From: Plasmodiophora brassicae
Lineage: Eukaryota; Endomyxa: Phytomyxea; Phytomyxea; Plasmodiophorida
NCBI GenBank assembly: GCA_036867785.1
Contig: CP145418.1
Span: 310,001-374,000, forward strand
DNA length: 64,000 bases
Reading direction: 5' to 3'
In this document: piece after piece, positions 19,558 through 28,861 of the stretch
Position numbering within the stretch: position 1 is the first letter of the stretch
Layout of the letters: each line of letters begins with the position of its first letter
Made by a program: the position numbers and the translations under genes
Notes under the pieces: generated by a model
Seen by the model: only the letters and a program-made list of their open reading frames with translations
Told to the model about the DNA's origin: nothing
Databases searched by the model: none

Positions 19558-21984
19558 ATGAGGAGGCCTGCCGTGGCATGCGCGATGCTTCGGTGCTACG
19601 CGCTGCTGTTGCTGCTGGCGGCGATTCGTGACGCCCATGCCCAAGTCAATGTGACCAAGCGGCACCTGCGGCGGACGTTGCCGGTCGTCCGGTGCGGGTT
19701 GTGTCCGCACTTGGAGAACGGGCACCTGAAGGTCCTGGCCGATGCACGGGTCCCGTACTGGACCGCCGAGATCAACCATGTCCTCGAACTCCGCGAAACG
19801 TGGACCAGCTTGTTTCGCCCAGACACAACCCCGGACGTGCTTCTCGACTACTTCGAGTTGCCATATGACCCGTTAGTTGCGGCGGCATCGGTCAACTGGG
19901 CGCGCCAACAGATTGCAGATCAACACGTCCCACTGCGAATGCAGATCTTGTTCTTGAATCATCTTTTCGATATCGATGGCGTTCCCGTTGACGAATTCAG
20001 CTCGATGGTGGAGACGGCCACCATCCAGTGGGGTCTTCCGCCTGGGTTCGCCATGGGCGTTGCGTTTCGGCATGCGGTTCATGCAGACAGGTACTCCCGC
20101 GATCATCGGCAGCAATGTTTGCAGGTCGTCCACCGTCTATTGGATCTCGGCGCCCGTTTCAGCGAAGCAACCTTCGACGACTGGATTTCGTTGCAGGCGC
20201 TGCATCAAGACGTCGCTCTACGACTGAACGAGCTTATTGACTTCAGCGACGCAATCGTGAAGGCCGCAATGCGACTCGCTCGGGAAGCGCTGCAAGCCCC
20301 AGACTACCAGATGGTTCGAACAGCGGTGGAATTCGATGTCGGGGATACCATCAGCGACGGCCTCCTCCGAGCGCTGGTCGAGCACGGACTCGATATCAAC
20401 GCTGTCGATGAGGCGCTGTGCGAAACCCGGTTCACATCTGCGTTCGTCAACGGTCATGTGTCCAAAGCGGCCCTGCTGATCGAGCTCGGCGCTGACTTCG
20501 AGAATGTTTTGACGCCATCTAGTGCGGCCCACGAGGACAACTGGTGGGACCTCCCCTTGGAACGCGAAATGTCAGAAGCCGACTCTGCCCTATTGCAGTG
20601 TATGCTGAAGTACTCAGTTGATCCCGCTGAAGCCTTTTCCAATTTCTTTGCAGCGTTCCGCCCCGAAACTGTGACCAGCTTGACGATTCGAATGGCATTG
20701 GAATCCCTACCCGAAATCGACGACGCTTCGTTATGGGCGCATCGTGTCCTCGACCGCCTACTGGCGAATGGGTACGACCGGTCTATCACTGATCTGATTG
20801 GCTTCATTGGGAACGATATGTCCCTGACTTCCGACATGGGCACTTCTCTTTTGGTGAACATGGACATCTGCAAGCGGCAGAATCCCATCGATGATCTGGA
20901 ACAGCTCACGGCGTCGTCCACTGAACATCAAATCCGTTCCGCCTTGAGCACAGTCGACCCGGTTTCGGGACGTACCGTACTTCACAAGAATTGCATGACC
21001 GTGGAAGTATATCGATGGATATCGCAGCGCTCCTCGGTTTCGGTTCTGGATCTCGACTGGTCTGGGCGAACCTGTTTGGACTATTGGGTGCTGGACGCCG
21101 TGGATCACGTTCGCCCACATTATGAGGTCGCTCAGCTAGTCCAACTGTTCTGGCTGGCACTGGATTTGGGCCCCGATGCAACGACGATGTACGACCTTGT
21201 CGTTCGTTCTTGTACTGAATGGACACGAATGCGACTTGAACGCCATCCGGCCGTCCTTCAGGAACTGTATTATTCTGCCTCTGCACGGTTCCATCCGATC
21301 TTGGAGCACATACGCGAATTTGTCACCGACGTTGTGGTGTATTTGCACAGTCTCGACGCTGGCAGCGTTGGATACCTTCTGCATGGTGCCCTGATGAGCA
21401 TCACAATCGGCGGATCCGATACCGACATTAAGCGCCAGATGAACTTGATCAGCATGTTGTGCTGCTACGACTACGGGCGGCTGATGCTAGTCCAATGGCC
21501 GTCGGATGGCTGGACACCCTTACATCGCGCCGCCGCGCATCCCTGCCTTCACCAATTCGTCCCCGTCATGCTGACCTGGGCATCGCGCTATGGGATTCTG
21601 GAAACGTTGCTCCACGTCGCCGATGTGCATTCGAGAACCTTCCTGCACGTCATAGCTGACCGCTTGGAATACGTCCCTGTTTTCATATCCAGAAGGGCTG
21701 GTGGTAGTTACCCGTATGACACCTCCGATGACTTCGACGCTCTGCTGCGAACTATCTTAGCACATCTGACGGGAATGTCGCCCTCTGGTCGTACCGGCTT
21801 CCCAGTGCTGCCGGCGCCTGCTTTGCGCCACCTGTTTTCTGCTCGAGATGGACTGACTGGTCGGACGTTCCTGGACCTTGTCAAGGCCAGCCTGCGTGGA
21901 CGGCCGGATGACTCGCTGATTCAGATGTCAACTGACATCATCGATGCAGTGCATGGTTGGGCGGCCGTGACGCCTTTGCTGTGA
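19558..21984 (+). CDS. Secreted ankyrin-like protein, paralogue A (808 aa)
   Basis: Single exon. The ATG at 19558 gives a signal peptide (MLRCYALLLLLAAIRDAHA) that an upstream ATG at 19297 would bury, so the shorter form is chosen. There is no membrane segment after it. The body is helical with degenerate ankyrin-type units such as KAALLIELGADFEN, DGWTPLHRAAAHP and HSRTFLHVIADRLE. It shares co-linear blocks with the next gene throughout (FRPDTTPDVLLDYF, RMQILFLNHLF, GYDRSI..LIGFIG, YDLVVRSCTEWTRMRLE). The two are a tandem duplication that has diverged considerably. Secreted ankyrin proteins occur among effectors of intracellular parasites; that role here is inference. Confidence 0.75.
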   Translation: MRRPAVACAMLRCYALLLLLAAIRDAHAQVNVTKRHLRRTLPVVRCGLCPHLENGHLKVLADARVPYWTAEINHVLELRETWTSLFRPDTTPDVLLDYFELPYDPLVAAASVNWARQQIADQHVPLRMQILFLNHLFDIDGVPVDEFSSMVETATIQWGLPPGFAMGVAFRHAVHADRYSRDHRQQCLQVVHRLLDLGARFSEATFDDWISLQALHQDVALRLNELIDFSDAIVKAAMRLAREALQAPDYQMVRTAVEFDVGDTISDGLLRALVEHGLDINAVDEALCETRFTSAFVNGHVSKAALLIELGADFENVLTPSSAAHEDNWWDLPLEREMSEADSALLQCMLKYSVDPAEAFSNFFAAFRPETVTSLTIRMALESLPEIDDASLWAHRVLDRLLANGYDRSITDLIGFIGNDMSLTSDMGTSLLVNMDICKRQNPIDDLEQLTASSTEHQIRSALSTVDPVSGRTVLHKNCMTVEVYRWISQRSSVSVLDLDWSGRTCLDYWVLDAVDHVRPHYEVAQLVQLFWLALDLGPDATTMYDLVVRSCTEWTRMRLERHPAVLQELYYSASARFHPILEHIREFVTDVVVYLHSLDAGSVGYLLHGALMSITIGGSDTDIKRQMNLISMLCCYDYGRLMLVQWPSDGWTPLHRAAAHPCLHQFVPVMLTWASRYGILETLLHVADVHSRTFLHVIADRLEYVPVFISRRAGGSYPYDTSDDFDALLRTILAHLTGMSPSGRTGFPVLPAPALRHLFSARDGLTGRTFLDLVKASLRGRPDDSLIQMSTDIIDAVHGWAAVTPLL

Positions 21985-22792
21985 CGGTGCTCGCAATGGA
22001 TCTGCTGTGCGCTCGGAGGCGTGGCATCATACGCCCGACCCCCAATCCTCATAACGGCCGATCGGCATGTTATAAATAAACTTACAACGAGTAAATTCCT
22101 CATCCTGAAGGGATGCGTGATTGCCACACGTACGGGTGCCACGACCTGGCTGACACAGTTGGCGTCAACATATTCGGTGCAGATCCCGACCTGCGCGATA
22201 GTTCCTATGCTCGGTACGGTGTGGCGTCAACTGTCCTTCCTGGTTTCCAACGGAATCGCATTTCGAATTTGCGAGCGGATATGTAGACGTTTGAGAACCA
22301 CTGAAGTCACGAGGTGCTCAACTGGTATAGTTGCAGTTGCGACTCTGGAGCTCAGCCAGGTGGCGGTATTTATAGAATTGTCAAAGGTTACGCCGTACGC
22401 GGAGTCTACGCCATGCCGCATCGCGGGTACCCCGTACGGCCGCACCTCTCTACCTAGGTAGCAGAGCAAAGACGAACCGATTGAGGGCCCAAACCCGGCA
22501 GAGGGGCTATGAATAACCGCGGCGTCCGGCCCTCCAGGTCGACGAGCGCCCGATTTGGGTTACGCGGCTGCGTCAGAGGACAGGGTCGCGGCGTCCGCGG
22601 GTCGTCCCGGGCTGCAACCACGACGTCGCGGTCTGACTGTTCACACCGTGGCGCAATGCGTGGACAGACTCCGCTGCACAGTGGGGCCTCCCGCCCACGC
22701 ACTGCGCGACGGCCGACCCGCCACTGTGCGACGCACGGACCCGCAAACGGCGAATCCCAGATCTGCATTCTCCGGGCTACCTCGTCGCCAAG
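21985..22792. other. Spacer between tandem paralogues
   Basis: This holds the 3' flank of paralogue A and the promoter of paralogue B. An AT-rich stretch TTATAAATAAACTTA lies near 22070, more likely a 3' processing region than a promoter given its distance. No gene was seen. Confidence 0.4.
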
Positions 22793-25216
22793 ATGTCAAG
22801 CGCCGCCCGATGTGTAGCAACGTTAGTGCTATGCGCAACGGTACTCGTCATCGGCGTCTCAAGCGTCCACCATTTCACCAAGGCGCCGCCTGTCGTCCCG
22901 TTTCTGGTGTCCTCGTTCTTGGAGAATGATGAGCTGAAACGTCTGGCCGCTATAGAGGATCCGCAGTCCCAGTGGTCAGAGGTGGTCACCAGTATTATCC
23001 AACATCGACAGTCGTGGGAAGGCTTGTTTCGTCCAAACACAACTCGAGATATGGTTCTGAGTTATTTCAATCTGAGTGTTGACCCTCTGGTTGCGACAGC
23101 ATCCGGCAGCTGGGCCCACAAGCAGATAGCAGAGCAGCACATCCCACGGCGAATGCAGATACTCTTCCTGAGACATATCTTCAGCATCGATGACAATGTT
23201 CCTTGGGACACGATTCGCGTCATGTTGGGCACGGCGATCACGAAGTGGGGACTTCCTGCTGGGGTTGCCTTGGGCATTGGTATTCAGTGTGCGGTCCGGG
23301 CGGACAAGCATTCCGTTATACATCGGCAGCGATGTTATCGCGCTGTCGAGCACTTGATGGATGCATATCGGGCCCGTTTCGCTACTCGATGTGATTCCGA
23401 GGCGGTGGAGGCGTTGCAGGCTGATGTTCAACAGGCTGCTTCTGTAGCCTACAAGGACGAAATCGCAAGAGCTGTGTTTTCGCTCGTGAAGAATCGTCTG
23501 GGTGACCAGGAAGGTTGGTTGGTTGAGACGGCGGTCGACTTCGAGTACATCAGGTACGAGGCCGGCAACAGCCTGCTCGAAGCGCTTGCAGAACATGGGC
23601 TGGATGTCGACGCGATCGATCCGCCTCTGTGCGAGACCCGCTTCGCATCTGCCTTCAGGGACGGTGACTTGTCGCAGGCGATGTTGCTGATCGAGCTCGG
23701 CGCTGACTTCGAGAACGCCATTGCGTCAGATGATGCAGAATGTCTGGTCGACAACTGGTGGGACGACGACTTGGAACGCGATCTGGTTTCACAGGATTAT
23801 GACCTCCTGGCATTGATGCTGAAGTATGCAGTGGATCCAGCTGATGTTTTCGCCAAATTCTTCGCGGCGTTCGATTCTCAAACGGTGACCCACGTGGTGA
23901 TGAAGAGGGCGGCGACGTTCCTTCCGGACGATCACGATGCGCTGTCATGGGCCAACCGGGTCCTGGACCGGCTTCTGGTAACCAGGTACGATCGGTCTAT
24001 CAAGGGCGTCCTTGGTTTCATCGGGGATGGTCTATCTCTGGTCTCCGATGCCCAGGACGCTTCTATTCTGGTGAACATGGACATATGCAACCGCCCGGAT
24101 CCTGTCGGCGATTTTAAAAGACTGGTAGCAGCGTCAAAGGCAGACCAGGTGCTCCTCGCGCTCAACGTCGTCGACAAGCAATCTGGACGGACAATGTTCC
24201 ACAAGAAATGCATGACCATGGACGTATTCCAGTGGATCCGGCAGCGATCATCGGCCTCGCTGGGACACCGCGACGCTCTCGGGCGATCGGCCCTGGACTA
24301 CTGGATCGTGAGTGATGATGATCAGATTCGTCCACACAATGAGGTCGCGCAGCTGACCCGGCTGTACTGGCAATTCCTGGGGCATGATACGAATGTGGTA
24401 TCGCCATACGATATCGTTGTTCAGTCGTGCACTGAGTGGACGCGGCTGCGACTTGAACGTGACCCGGACGTCATGTGGGAGTTGTACCATCCTGCAACTG
24501 CGCCATTCCTTCCGATTCTGGCAAGCTTGAGCGGGTCCTTTCTTCACGACGCTATCTACCTGTCGGGCCTGCACCCCGAAACGACATCGTATGTCCTACA
24601 CGCTGTTCTGATGAGGATCGCCATCGGTGCCGTCAAAGATGACCACCAAGATGACCAACGTGTGATGAGCTTTGTACGGACGCTGTGTACGTATGAGTTT
24701 GGGCGGTTGCTGTTCGTGCAATGGCATTCGGACCGATGGACCCCTCTGCATCGCGCTGTCGCCCATCCCCGCCTCCACCGGTTCGTAACTGTGATGCTGG
24801 AAGTGGCATCGCTCCATGGGACGTTGGAGCACCTGGTGAATGTCGTCGACGTGCACGGGCGAACGTTCCTGCACATCGCCGCTAGCCGCCTGGAGTTCGT
24901 CCCCGTTTTCAACTACGACGGCAAACCTGCACATGACGCCTCCGAGACGTACTGCGCTCTGCTGGGAGATGTTCTGAGATGGTTGACAGCCCAGCCCGGC
25001 GCAGCTGGGCAACCGGGTTCCCCGTTGCTGTCCGTATACGCACTGGATCGTCTTCTGTCTGCTCGCGACCTGTCTGGGCAGACGTTCGCGGACATCGTCA
25101 CGTACAGCATGCGCGACCGACCCGACAGCGACCTGATCCACAAGTCGACGGCCATCACCCGCCTCGTGCACCATTGGGTAACCCTGACGCCGCAGAAACT
25201 GGACAGGGCCGCGTGA
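22793..25216 (+). CDS. Secreted ankyrin-like protein, paralogue B (807 aa)
   Basis: Single exon with a signal peptide (VATLVLCATVLVIGVSS) at the first ATG. Length and block order match paralogue A: FRPNTTRDMVLSYF, RMQILFLRHIF, AMLLIELGADFENA, DNWWDDDLERD, YDRSIKGVLGFIGDG, YDIVVQSCTEWTRLRLE, DRWTPLHRAVAHP and VHGRTFLHIAASRLE. Ankyrin-like helix pairs occur in the middle and C-terminal thirds, and the N-terminal third is helical and unrecognised. Conserved Trp pairs (NWWD) and the CTEWTR block are good family markers. No transmembrane or GPI tail is visible, so secretion or a lumenal location is inferred. Confidence 0.75.
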   Translation: MSSAARCVATLVLCATVLVIGVSSVHHFTKAPPVVPFLVSSFLENDELKRLAAIEDPQSQWSEVVTSIIQHRQSWEGLFRPNTTRDMVLSYFNLSVDPLVATASGSWAHKQIAEQHIPRRMQILFLRHIFSIDDNVPWDTIRVMLGTAITKWGLPAGVALGIGIQCAVRADKHSVIHRQRCYRAVEHLMDAYRARFATRCDSEAVEALQADVQQAASVAYKDEIARAVFSLVKNRLGDQEGWLVETAVDFEYIRYEAGNSLLEALAEHGLDVDAIDPPLCETRFASAFRDGDLSQAMLLIELGADFENAIASDDAECLVDNWWDDDLERDLVSQDYDLLALMLKYAVDPADVFAKFFAAFDSQTVTHVVMKRAATFLPDDHDALSWANRVLDRLLVTRYDRSIKGVLGFIGDGLSLVSDAQDASILVNMDICNRPDPVGDFKRLVAASKADQVLLALNVVDKQSGRTMFHKKCMTMDVFQWIRQRSSASLGHRDALGRSALDYWIVSDDDQIRPHNEVAQLTRLYWQFLGHDTNVVSPYDIVVQSCTEWTRLRLERDPDVMWELYHPATAPFLPILASLSGSFLHDAIYLSGLHPETTSYVLHAVLMRIAIGAVKDDHQDDQRVMSFVRTLCTYEFGRLLFVQWHSDRWTPLHRAVAHPRLHRFVTVMLEVASLHGTLEHLVNVVDVHGRTFLHIAASRLEFVPVFNYDGKPAHDASETYCALLGDVLRWLTAQPGAAGQPGSPLLSVYALDRLLSARDLSGQTFADIVTYSMRDRPDSDLIHKSTAITRLVHHWVTLTPQKLDRAA

Positions 25217-25386
25217 TGCCGCCCGCTACTACCTACTGACCGCGCTTCCCTACTTCTACTACATTCCGGGCCACCGCTTTACGACAGTGCGTATTCTTCT
25301 GAGCCGACCGATGCAGTGGCCGTTTGGCAGTTCCTGAGCCGCCTGATGCACCTCATGGCCATTTTGCAGTTGGCCGTCGCTGTTCG

Positions 25387-25827
25387 ATGATCCGGATGCG
25401 TGGCCAGGGGCACCAGCGTCTGGCCAGCAGGGCGGACGACGACGACGACGACGGCGACATCGAGACGGGGCTGCTGGGGTCCGGGTCGCACCGCGGACCG
25501 TCGGTCTGGTTGCCGGTCGGGTTCGTCGTCGTGGCGTTCGTCGTCGTCATCGGCGTGCTGACGGTCGTGCGCGTGCGGTCGCCGGCGCCGAGGGTCGTGG
25601 CCGCTCGGGCAGAGCCGCCGTTCCGCTGCGGCGATGGGGCGACCGTCATTGACGGCGACCGCGTCAACGACGACTACTGCGATTGCCCGGACGGCAGCGA
25701 CGAGACGGGGACGTCCGCCTGTTCACATATTCGGGGCGTCCGGTTCCGGTGCAGCGATGCGCTCAGTATACCCGCGTCGATGGTCGGCGACGGCGTCTGC
25801 GATTGCCCCGATTGCATCGACCGATAA
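25387..25827 (+). CDS. Short type II membrane protein with glucosidase-II-beta-like N-terminal domain (146 aa)
   Basis: The ATG at 25387 is followed by an acidic cytosolic stretch (DDDDDDGDIETG), one membrane segment (WLPVGFVVVAFVVVIGVLTVV) and a lumenal Cys-rich domain. That domain has FRCGDGATVIDGDRVNDDYC and CDCPDGSDE, the pattern of the first LDL-receptor-A-like module in the beta subunit of ER glucosidase II (PRKCSH). The second module (FRCSD...GDGVCDC) ends as PDCIDR and a stop instead of the usual calcium-binding DGSDE. The rest of the beta subunit is absent. It is either a dedicated short protein or a 3'-truncated gene; the clean frame and added anchor favour the former. Confidence 0.6.
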   Translation: MIRMRGQGHQRLASRADDDDDDGDIETGLLGSGSHRGPSVWLPVGFVVVAFVVVIGVLTVVRVRSPAPRVVAARAEPPFRCGDGATVIDGDRVNDDYCDCPDGSDETGTSACSHIRGVRFRCSDALSIPASMVGDGVCDCPDCIDR

Positions 25828-25963
25828 CGCGCGTGTAAGCGCGCCTGCACACGTCGACCACCGATGCTGAACCTATCCTTTCAACAGAAGACGTGATGAA
25901 TCTACCGCAGACAGGGAGGAACGACGTACAATATGAGGTTGTTAATTTCGTCTGGTAACGAGG

Positions 25964-28060
25964 TTACGATAACCGGAAGATGCGGACGGTGTGGTCGTCT
26001 CCACACGTTGCCAGGAGAGATTCGCGGGTGTCATCGTCTGCCGGGCGCCATGCGATGCCACGAATCGGCCCGGAATGGGTCAGCGCCGGGTCCAGGTCGA
26101 ACAGGCGTTCCAGGCGGGTCTGCGGGTGGCGGTGCGCCTGCAAGATGATGACCCGTCCGTTGTCCAACCCGACAGCAAGACGATCAGACGTTCCCGGCTG
26201 CCAGGCCATCGCGCGAACAGAGTGCCCTAACGACGACGTCGCTGCCAACTTGAACGACGCATCCGGGGATACCGAGAACAGGTTTACACGTTTGTCTCGG
26301 GAGCCGGTTGCGAACAACGCATCGTCGTGCGTCCACCCGCATGACCAGATGATCCGTTGATGGGCCTTGGCCGCCGTTTGCACGACGCACCACTGGCCAT
26401 CGTCCTGCCGGGCGCTCAGGGCGACACTTCGATCGCGGGACGCAGTGAGAAGGAAACGGCTGTCGTGCGAGAACTCCATCGCCACAACGGTAAGCGCGTG
26501 GGCAGCGATCTTGCCGACCTGGCACCATGACGTCGTATCCCAGACAATGACCGCGGCATCAGCAGGTTCCTTTGCGGCACACGACGATGCCAGGAGCGTT
26601 CCGTCGTGCGACGTGCAGATCGATACGATCGTGTCGTTGCCGTGGCCGTACAGCTTGGCGACTTCAGGCCACAGCGTATCCTGCATCAGGGTCGACTCCA
26701 ACGGTGGACTGGTCGCGATTGGCCGTTGACGACCGTCTCCCTCTGCCTTGTTCGACAGGCCGACTTCAGGAACGAACACGCACTCGGCACGCTCTCTGCC
26801 ATCATCCTTGATGGCAACGCCAGCGATACGGTGCAGGTCGCGAAGGAACGTTGACGGAGCGTCGAACACGCGAATGATCTTCTCGTGTGCCCCGGACGCG
26901 AATCGATACGGGACCGAGTTGATTGTGGCAATACAGCTCATGTCGTACCCGTGCACCTGGGGACGCCCGATCTCGCAGAACGTTGCCGACCCGGCACGTC
27001 TCGCAAACGCCCTCGTTGTCTGATCCGATTCTCCAACAGTGAGCAGGTAGTCGCCGTCCGGATGCCACGTCAAACCGGCAACGGGCCCGGCATGGCCTGT
27101 CCAAACTGGCAGCGCCTGCATCGTCGACGTGCTGAACAGGTAAAACCCGCCATTGTACGTGTGGCCGATGAACATGTCCCCGTTCGGAGACCAGTCAGCA
27201 GAATAACACGCCAGCGTGTGACCGCCGACTTCACCGGTCGCCGTCAAAGGTAACCACGCGCCGCAATGCTCGCGCCAGATTGCCATTGACTTGTCCATCG
27301 AGGCAGAGAGCAACGATTGGCCATCAGGGGACCATCGGCAGCTAAGGACCGCGTCATCGTGACCCTCCAGAACAGCATCAGGCAGGCATTCGTCGAAAGA
27401 CACACGCCACAGCCGAATGTTCCCGTCTTGAGACGCGCTTGCCAACACACATCCGCTATCAGACGTCCAAAAGTCCAGGTCCCGAACCCAATCAGCGTGA
27501 CCAGCAAGAGCGGTGAACGAGACGAAACCACATTCTTGTTCTTGGCGATACAGCGTGACCCGAGAAGACACATCACCGACTGCCAGAATCGTCGTCCCTT
27601 GCCAGGCGGTAATTGCAGTACACAGCGGCAAACTGGCGCACGTGACGACTTGGATACAGGTCGGCTGGTCGCAGTCAATGCCCCATATCCTGACGGTGCC
27701 GTCAGACGACGTCGAGACGATGTACTGCGGGGTCACTGTGAGCGACGCGACGCTCGATACATGACCCTCGAGACGGTGCAGGATTTGGTATTCAGCGTTC
27801 GAGTACGCCCAAACAATGATGAGACCATCGGAAGCGCCCGAGACCAACTTCGATGATCCTGGTACCCAACGCACAGCAGTCGTCTGCGAGTCCGCATCAT
27901 GACCGACGAGAGTCGCACGAATTCTACATTGTTTCGCATCGCTAATCGCGATGACGCTCCCACAACAGTAGGCAATAAGATCATCGACAGAATATCGCCA
28001 TGACAAGGCGGACGAGGACCGGTTACAACCTCCAGCAATGAACAAAGCCTCCGCAGCCAT
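25964..28060 (-). CDS. ELP2: Elongator complex protein 2 (Elp2), WD40 protein, 698 aa
   Basis: Single exon. Elp2 is a double WD40 propeller subunit of Elongator, which modifies wobble uridines of tRNA. Many WD units are visible across both halves (VWAYSN, DGTVRIWGID, DGNIRLWRV, DKSMAIW, VIVWDTTSW, RDKRVNLF, DDHTVRIFRL). The Elp2-specific middle matches: GRPQVHGYDMSCIATI, FASGAHEKIIRVFDAP and VPEVGLSNKAEGD, then WPEVAKLYGHGNDTI. The length is somewhat below the usual 780-830. The start at the first ATG is followed by an Elp2-like IFIGAN-type opening (ALFIAGGCNR). Confidence 0.92.
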   Translation of the reverse strand: MAAEALFIAGGCNRSSSALSWRYSVDDLIAYCCGSVIAISDAKQCRIRATLVGHDADSQTTAVRWVPGSSKLVSGASDGLIIVWAYSNAEYQILHRLEGHVSSVASLTVTPQYIVSTSSDGTVRIWGIDCDQPTCIQVVTCASLPLCTAITAWQGTTILAVGDVSSRVTLYRQEQECGFVSFTALAGHADWVRDLDFWTSDSGCVLASASQDGNIRLWRVSFDECLPDAVLEGHDDAVLSCRWSPDGQSLLSASMDKSMAIWREHCGAWLPLTATGEVGGHTLACYSADWSPNGDMFIGHTYNGGFYLFSTSTMQALPVWTGHAGPVAGLTWHPDGDYLLTVGESDQTTRAFARRAGSATFCEIGRPQVHGYDMSCIATINSVPYRFASGAHEKIIRVFDAPSTFLRDLHRIAGVAIKDDGRERAECVFVPEVGLSNKAEGDGRQRPIATSPPLESTLMQDTLWPEVAKLYGHGNDTIVSICTSHDGTLLASSCAAKEPADAAVIVWDTTSWCQVGKIAAHALTVVAMEFSHDSRFLLTASRDRSVALSARQDDGQWCVVQTAAKAHQRIIWSCGWTHDDALFATGSRDKRVNLFSVSPDASFKLAATSSLGHSVRAMAWQPGTSDRLAVGLDNGRVIILQAHRHPQTRLERLFDLDPALTHSGPIRGIAWRPADDDTRESLLATCGDDHTVRIFRLS

Positions 28061-28285
28061 TGTCGAAGCCGACTTCGGAGTCCGTCACGCAGTCCGTTGG
28101 CGTGGGTCCGGGACATTCGCACCTTGATCGTACCGATGACAACGTCCCGCCGACCGCTCCTGACCGGGGCGACCGTCGCTTGCGAAATGGCATTCGCGTC
28201 ATCATCGTCGCCCAACATCGGGCTCTAAATGACGTGTTCGTCGCTACGTGCTCATGTACGTTGTCGAACATCTTGCTGGGGTGGA

Positions 28286-28300
28286 GGGGGGGGGGGGGGG
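28286..28300 (+). repeat. Homopolymer of 15 G
   Basis: An uninterrupted run of 15 G lies in the spacer upstream of Elp2, preceded by GGGGTGGA. It may form a quadruplex or be a length-variable site. Confidence 0.85.
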
Positions 28301-28370
28301 TCTGTCGCTCGGGTTACTCGGGCGTGTACCGAACGTCTCCGCCAGGCACTGAGTCGAGCACCTTCACGAT

Positions 28371-28553
28371 TTGATCAAGGATCCAGGGAAAGCGATAACG
28401 CAATCGGTCTGAACGTCGTTCGTCCCCGACAACAGCCAGTACCGTGCGCCTCGGCTGGGGTATCGTCGGTCGAGATCTTCGGAATTGGCTGTCGCCGGGG
28501 AAGAACGACGTTCAGACCCATTGCGTTCTCGCTTTCGCTGGCTCCTTGATCAA
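28371..28553. repeat. Imperfect inverted repeat, 67-base arms, hairpin or MITE-like
   Basis: The arm at 28371-28437 (starting TTGATCAAGG) is the imperfect reverse complement of 28487-28553 (ending CCTTGATCAA), roughly 85-90 percent by eye, around a 49-base spacer. Long unbroken pairing includes GGTCTGAACGTCGTTC. No flanking direct duplication is obvious. It lies between Elp2 and the lectin receptor with no gene of its own. It could be a foldback element, a MITE relic or a structured RNA gene. Confidence 0.75.
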
Positions 28554-28861
28554 CAAATGATCCTGTGAGAGCCAGACCCGATCTCGGCGGACGCTGCGCG
28601 TGCAACCAGGAACAGGCAAGCAGGAAGAGACGTTGTGGCCGGGCAGACCGGCACCCGCTTGATACAGCAGCGTCGTTGTGCCGTCTATGGCAACGTACTT
28701 CAGCGAACGGATGCTCCTGGTCGGCATTGCGAATGATGGTCGTCTGCATTACAGGTTGTGTACAGATGGGTACATGGTTCGGTCATGAATAGAGAGACCG
28801 ATGCTGAGACGATATTTGGATCGGGCGAGTAGAAGGCTGCCCTCTTTCGGCAACGTTGACC

